A stretch of 64,000 bases of DNA, from contig NZ_JAIVKN010000002.1 in assembly GCF_020524025.1 (NCBI RefSeq), forward strand, positions 744,001 through 808,000, read 5' to 3'. The notes under the pieces are model-generated. The model had not been told where the DNA came from. It saw only the letters and a list, made by a program, of their open reading frames with translations, and ran no database searches. Below, in pieces: positions 59,984 to 64,000 of the stretch (position 1 is the stretch's first letter; each line of letters begins with the position of its first letter). Origin of the DNA: Halobacillus litoralis (GTDB lineage: Bacteria; Bacillota; Bacilli; Bacillales; Halobacillaceae). Position numbers and translations under genes: made by a program.

Positions 59984-61537
59984 TCATTCCATCAGCGTTT
60001 TACTACGCTCTCTTAATTTAAATTTCTGCAATTTCCCACTGGCATTTCTAGGAAGCTCTTGAACGAATTCATAGCGTCTCGGCCGCTTATACCTTGCTAA
60101 TCGGTTGCCAGAGGTACAGAATTCGTCCAATTCCTTTTCAGTAATGAGGCCTTCCTTTTGAACAATGAAGGCGACCACCCGCTCTCCCCACATGTCGTCA
60201 GGTTCCCCTACGACGGCAGCATCAAGAACATTCGGATGGCTGAATAAAACATCCTCAACTTCTCTTGAGTAAATATTTTCTCCGCCGGATATAATCATGT
60301 CTTTAACACGATCTCTGACCCAGAGATATCCGTCCTCATCATACGTCCCTATATCCCCCGTATGGTACCAGCCTTTATAAAGGGCTTCATCTGTCGCTTC
60401 CGGCCTATTATAATACTCTTTCATCATACTAGGCCCCCTCACGATAATTTCCCCGAGTTCCTGAGGCTTACACACCTGTTCCGGCTCTGCAGGTCCATGC
60501 TCATTCGTTCTGACCACCCTTACCTCATGGTTCAGCAACGCTCTGCCTGCCGATCCCGCTTTAGTAACCTGCTCTTCTTCTGTCAGCACTGTAATGGCTG
60601 GTCCCATTTCCGTCATTCCATAGGCTTGGAGAAGGTTAATACCAAGCGCATCATGCAGCTTCATCGTCAAAGCCGGCGCCATAGGAGCTCCGCCATACAA
60701 CCCTTGTCTCAACGTCTCAAAGTCCTCTTTCGTAAAGTCCTCCTGGAGCATCATGTTCCACATTGTAGGAGCGGCAAAGATGGAAGTGACCTGCTCCTGC
60801 TTTACGGCTTCAATTACCTCAGGTGCATCAAAATGGTGCATAATCACGTTCGCTGCCCCGATCATAACCCGCGGGAAGAAAGCACAGTGCAGCTCGGCAC
60901 AATGAAAAATAGGCGCTACCGTAAGGCCTCGGTCATGTTCTGTCAGCCTCAAGCAGGCCGTCATAATCAATGCTTGATCGACCATATCCCGATGACTGTG
61001 AATCACGCCTTTAGGAATACCCGTTGTTCCTGATGTATACATAATCGCATAAGGATCATTCTCGTCCAGATCGCATACCGGCCGCTCGCTTGTCACCCCT
61101 TCGATACGGTCATAGTAGTGGACCGCAAAGGGAAGTTCTTCATCTATAGACCAGAACTCCACATGCGGCATCTGCTTAGCTAATGGAGCAATCTGATCGG
61201 ATGTTTCTTTCTCAAAGAGGACAACTTTCGGATCCGCATCTTTTAGAATAAAGGCAATTTCTTTTTCCATGAGTCTGAAATTAATAGGATTAAAGACAGC
61301 CCCGATCTTCATGCAGGCAAATAGCGTCGTAGCAAATTCAGCCGTATTATAAAGAACCGTTGAGACCTTATCACCTTTTTGAACACCGGATGCTTTTAAT
61401 GCATTTGCCACTCGGTTGACCTCTTGATCCCATTCTGCAAATGTCCAACGCGCACCTAAACGAAGGTCCACCAAACCTTCTTCTTTTGGAAACTTGGCTA
61501 CCGTCTGCTCAAACATACTTCTTAATGTTGGTCCCAT
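59984..61537 (-). CDS. Medium/long-chain acyl-CoA ligase (AMP-forming)
   Basis: A 517-residue adenylate-forming enzyme that activates a carboxylic acid, likely a fatty acid, with ATP and CoA. Motifs: the P-loop-like YTSGTTGIPKGVIHSH, the YGMTEMGPA A5 motif, the hinge region YHTGDIGTYDEDGYLWVRDRVKDMIISGGENIYSREVE and the catalytic Lys in ARYKRPRRYEFVQELPRNASGKLQK. It is the last gene in a run acyl-CoA dehydrogenase, thiolase, SDR dehydrogenase, ligase. Chain length cannot be told. An 85-base gap follows the SDR gene. Confidence 0.9.
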   Translation of the reverse strand: MGPTLRSMFEQTVAKFPKEEGLVDLRLGARWTFAEWDQEVNRVANALKASGVQKGDKVSTVLYNTAEFATTLFACMKIGAVFNPINFRLMEKEIAFILKDADPKVVLFEKETSDQIAPLAKQMPHVEFWSIDEELPFAVHYYDRIEGVTSERPVCDLDENDPYAIMYTSGTTGIPKGVIHSHRDMVDQALIMTACLRLTEHDRGLTVAPIFHCAELHCAFFPRVMIGAANVIMHHFDAPEVIEAVKQEQVTSIFAAPTMWNMMLQEDFTKEDFETLRQGLYGGAPMAPALTMKLHDALGINLLQAYGMTEMGPAITVLTEEEQVTKAGSAGRALLNHEVRVVRTNEHGPAEPEQVCKPQELGEIIVRGPSMMKEYYNRPEATDEALYKGWYHTGDIGTYDEDGYLWVRDRVKDMIISGGENIYSREVEDVLFSHPNVLDAAVVGEPDDMWGERVVAFIVQKEGLITEKELDEFCTSGNRLARYKRPRRYEFVQELPRNASGKLQKFKLRERSKTLME

Positions 61538-61622
61538 CTTTCATCGACTCCTTTAGATTTTGTTGTTAAACCAAAAACCCATGGGTCAAAAATAATCTAG
61601 AAAACTCAACATCCCTCACCAG

Positions 61623-62390
61623 TTACTTTGGCTGCATACGAATGGCTCCGTCTAGACGGATCACCTCCCCATTAAGCATGGCATTTTCTATCACACTTAG
61701 AACTAACTGCGCGAATTCATAGGGTCTGCCTAATCGCTGCGGAAACGGGGTCATATTCCCCAAGGCGCTGCGCGCTTCCGGCGGAAGTTTTTGGAACATC
61801 GGCGTTTCAAACAACCCGGGTGCAATGGTCATAACTCGAATCCCGTAACGGGCAAGCTCGCGGGAAATCGGAAGTGTCATGCCGGCGACTCCACTCTTTG
61901 ATGCACTATAGGCCGCCTGCCCAATCTGCCCGTCAAACGCAGCAATCGATGCGGTATTGATCATCACACCTCTTTCCCCTTCGTCATTCGGTTCATTGCT
62001 CTGCATTCTTTCTGCAGCAAGACGGATCACGTTAAATGTTCCGATTAAATTCACTTCTATGATTTTAGAAAAGGACGACAAGTCATGAGGGCCGTCTCTA
62101 CCCAGCACTTTTTCCCCTGTGACAATGCCGGCACAGTTCACAACCACATTTATACTGCCAAAGGTTTTCACCCCTTCATCGAGCGCACTTTCTACTTCCT
62201 GGACAGCTGTCACATCTGTTTTCATAAAAAGGGCGTTCACCCCAAGCTCGTCCGCAAGAGCTTTCCCTTTCTCAACATCCTGATCGACAATCAGCGCCCG
62301 GCCTCCGTTTCTAACAATCTTCCTGACAGTCGCTTCCCCAAGACCTGAGGATCCACCTGTAACCATGGCTGTTATGTGTTCGGTTTCCAA
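61623..62390 (-). CDS. SDR-family 3-hydroxyacyl-CoA dehydrogenase-like
   Basis: A 255-residue short-chain dehydrogenase of the type-II 3-hydroxyacyl-CoA dehydrogenase group (similar to HSD17B10). It has the NAD motif [11 protein letters not shown], Asp in VDQDVEKG for NAD preference, NCAG, Ser in [10 protein letters not shown] and YSASK with the catalytic Tyr and Lys. The family fingerprint [10 protein letters not shown] is present. It would oxidise 3-hydroxyacyl-CoA before the thiolase step. It starts 3 bases after the thiolase gene. Confidence 0.9.
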   Translation of the reverse strand: METEHITAMVTGGSSGLGEATVRKIVRNGGRALIVDQDVEKGKALADELGVNALFMKTDVTAVQEVESALDEGVKTFGSINVVVNCAGIVTGEKVLGRDGPHDLSSFSKIIEVNLIGTFNVIRLAAERMQSNEPNDEGERGVMINTASIAAFDGQIGQAAYSASKSGVAGMTLPISRELARYGIRVMTIAPGLFETPMFQKLPPEARSALGNMTPFPQRLGRPYEFAQLVLSVIENAMLNGEVIRLDGAIRMQPK

Positions 62391-62393
62391 TGT

Positions 62394-63539
62394 TCAGTCC
62401 ACCACCCTTTCAACAATCGTTCCATTAGCCATTCCATGTCCTTCACAAATGGCCAGAAGACCATAACGCCCCTCTCTTCTCTCCAACTCATGGATTAATG
62501 TCGTCATTAATTTAGCTCCGGTTGCGCCCAAAGGATGGCCAAGAGCAATCGCTCCACCATTTACATTCAGCTTTGAATGCGGGACCCCCGTTTCTTTCAT
62601 CCAAAACAGTGGGACAGGAGCAAAGGCCTCATTCACTTCAAAGAGGTCGATATCATTTAAGCTCAGTCCAGCCTTTTGGAGGGATTTGTTTGTTGCAGCC
62701 AGCGGCCCTGTCAGCATTAAGGTTGGATCAGAACCTACGACCGTACGGGTTAATACTCTGACCCTGGGCTTCATCCCTAATGACTCCGCTTTTTGACGCG
62801 ACATCAGTAACACAGCTGCAGCCCCGTCACTGATTTGGCTTGCATTTCCTGCTGTGATTTTTCCATCTTCCAAAAAAGCCGGCTTCAGCTGGGCTAAGGT
62901 TTCTACAGTCGTCCCGGGTCTTGGTCCCTCATCGATACGAAATGTACCGATTTCTCCATCGACCTGGACAGAGGCGGTCTCTCTGTCAAACCGGCCTTCT
63001 TCGATGGCCTGCAAAGCCCGTTTATGACTCTCAACCGCATAAGAATCAAGATCTTCTTTACTAAGTTCCCAACGGTCGGCAATCCTTTCTGCTGAGAGAC
63101 CTTGATTAATCATTTCATACCGCTCTGTCAGCTTGTCGTTATAAGCCGCCCCCTGCATATTAGAAAACATAGGAACACGCGACATGCTTTCTACACCGCC
63201 GGCAATAACGACATCCATATCACCACAGGCTATTGCTTGAGAGGCAAAGTGGATCGCCTGCTGGCTTGACCCGCACTGACGGTCTAAGGTTACTCCTGGC
63301 ACCTCAATAGGAAACCCTGCGGTTAAAGCGGCAATACGGGCAATATCCCCTGCCTGTTCCCCAACCTGGCTCACACACCCGGCAATTACATCTTCAATTT
63401 CAGACGGGTTTAAGTTTACACGTTCGACAAGCTGCTTGAGCACGTCAGCAAACAATAGATCCGGTCTAATCCCACTCAGGGAACCACCCCTTTTCCCTAC
63501 CGGCGTACGGACAGCTTCTACAATGACAACCTCATTCAT
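62394..63539 (-). CDS. Acetyl-CoA acyltransferase (thiolase)
   Basis: A 381-residue thiolase for beta-oxidation. It has the acyl-accepting Cys89 in LDRQCGSSQQAIHFA, the NEAFA motif (VNEAFAPVPLF), NVNGGAIALGHPLGATGAKL with the catalytic His, and the C-terminal active-site Cys in LLAICEGHGMANG, where CEGHG replaces the more usual CxGGG. It directly precedes the SDR gene (3 bases apart) and follows the acyl-CoA dehydrogenase gene, so a fatty-acid or branched acyl-CoA degradation unit is likely. Confidence 0.92.
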   Translation of the reverse strand: MNEVVIVEAVRTPVGKRGGSLSGIRPDLLFADVLKQLVERVNLNPSEIEDVIAGCVSQVGEQAGDIARIAALTAGFPIEVPGVTLDRQCGSSQQAIHFASQAIACGDMDVVIAGGVESMSRVPMFSNMQGAAYNDKLTERYEMINQGLSAERIADRWELSKEDLDSYAVESHKRALQAIEEGRFDRETASVQVDGEIGTFRIDEGPRPGTTVETLAQLKPAFLEDGKITAGNASQISDGAAAVLLMSRQKAESLGMKPRVRVLTRTVVGSDPTLMLTGPLAATNKSLQKAGLSLNDIDLFEVNEAFAPVPLFWMKETGVPHSKLNVNGGAIALGHPLGATGAKLMTTLIHELERREGRYGLLAICEGHGMANGTIVERVVD

Positions 63540-63551
63540 TTCACTTACCTC

Positions 63552-64000
63552 CTATCCTAAGTCCATCTTTTTGGCTATGATGGTTTTCATAATTTCATTT
63601 GAACCGGCATAGATCGCAGTCACAGGAGCATCACGAAACCTTCTCGCAATTTCGTATTCTTCCATATATCCATAACCGCCATGAAGGTGCATACATTCCA
63701 TCGCTACTTTTTTCACAAGGTCTGTCGTCCACCACTTTGACATGGATACTTCTTTTACGACATCCTCCCCACGCATATGCGATTCAATGGTCCGATCTAA
63801 GAATGTACGTCCGATTTCTATTTCTGTGTGAAGTTCAGCCAGCTTAAACTGTGTATTTTGAAAAGAAGCAATCGTTCTGCCGAAAGCCTTCCGCTCTTTC
63901 ACATAACCAACCGTCAACTCCAGCATCCGTTCACAGGCAGCAATTGCACCGATGCCTACGATTAATCGTTCCTGCTGTAATTGGTTCATAAGATAATAGA
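63552..64000 (-). CDS. Acyl-CoA dehydrogenase, C-terminal part (runs off the window)
   Basis: The last ~149 residues of an acyl-CoA dehydrogenase; the frame is open at the right edge (codons for YYL precede an internal Met). The visible part is the C-terminal helical FAD domain: QERLIVGIGAIAACERMLELTVGYVKERKAFGRTIASFQNTQFKLAEL, then CMHLHGGYGYMEEYEIARRFRDAPVTAIYAGSNEIMKTIIAK with the FAD contacts. The general base Glu of the long-chain type is plausibly the Glu in GSNEIMK. It is the first visible gene of the beta-oxidation run. Confidence 0.9.
   Translation of the reverse strand, partial: YYLMNQLQQERLIVGIGAIAACERMLELTVGYVKERKAFGRTIASFQNTQFKLAELHTEIEIGRTFLDRTIESHMRGEDVVKEVSMSKWWTTDLVKKVAMECMHLHGGYGYMEEYEIARRFRDAPVTAIYAGSNEIMKTIIAKKMDLG

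Overview
The window reads as chromosome of a moderately halophilic, low-to-mid-GC Bacillaceae, with Halobacillus-like genera as the best guess. Many genes look like Bacillus subtilis ypcP, yfmJ, yfmL, yuxK, yfiB/yfiC, glvA/glvC, ku/ligD and argCJBD-carAB-argF. Ribosome binding sites are AGGAGG-type, and CcpA cre sites and Rho-independent terminators are typical of Firmicutes. An ectoine-hydrolase-like gene and an NhaC-type antiporter fit a salt-adapted host. The genus is inferred from gene content, not proven. I saw no rRNA, tRNA, prophage, insertion sequence or CRISPR array.

Layout. 1-6.5 kb: end of a TPR protein, a 5'-3' exonuclease, a cre-controlled aldehyde dehydrogenase with its DUF779 partner, a GNAT enzyme, a YfmJ-like reductase and an orphan RsbR-type STAS protein. 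6.6-9.4 kb: pabA and a fused pabB-pabC (p-aminobenzoate branch of folate synthesis), then a DCC thioredoxin-like gene. 9.5-20.8 kb: a two-component system, a Bax-inhibitor-like membrane protein, a lipoprotein hydrolase, an MFS transporter, a micro-ORF plus CtaG-like membrane protein, a CAP-domain protein, a YfmL helicase, an SRPBCC protein, NhaC and a GyrI-like protein. 21-30.4 kb: the arginine operon argC-J-B-D-carA-carB-argF, with a clear promoter and ARG-box-like sites before argC and a likely second control point before carA.

30.4-33.8 kb: a gene-free stretch with a dense DnaA-box cluster, a solitary lysine/ornithine N-hydroxylase, a divergent GNAT gene and an unusually AT-rich orphan gene. 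33.8-37.8 kb: a GntR regulator divergent from glvA-glvC (alpha-glucoside PTS uptake and phospho-alpha-glucosidase), with a cre on the -35 box and a palindrome at the start site. 37.9-50.4 kb: a LysE exporter, a cupredoxin, a haloperoxidase/PAP2-like enzyme, a heterodimeric ABC exporter, a Gfo/Idh dehydrogenase, a CAP lipoprotein with a GDSL esterase, a small Cys/His protein, a trans-sulfuration-type PLP enzyme and a DoeA-like hydrolase. 50.8-55.2 kb: an aldo/keto reductase, thiD-thiM-thiE behind two tandem TPP riboswitches and a small leader ORF, and a DUF3221 lipoprotein. 55.2-64 kb: a PucR regulator, divergent ku and ligD (end joining), and a fatty-acid beta-oxidation-like operon (acyl-CoA dehydrogenase, thiolase, SDR dehydrogenase, acyl-CoA ligase) that runs off the right edge.

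Most of the window is ordinary core metabolism. The signals most worth a second look are the DnaA-box cluster at 30824-30907, the two-stage thiamine leader at 54.0-54.6 kb, the micro-ORF/short CtaG-like pair at 15.4-16.0 kb, and several long inverted repeats sitting on promoters.
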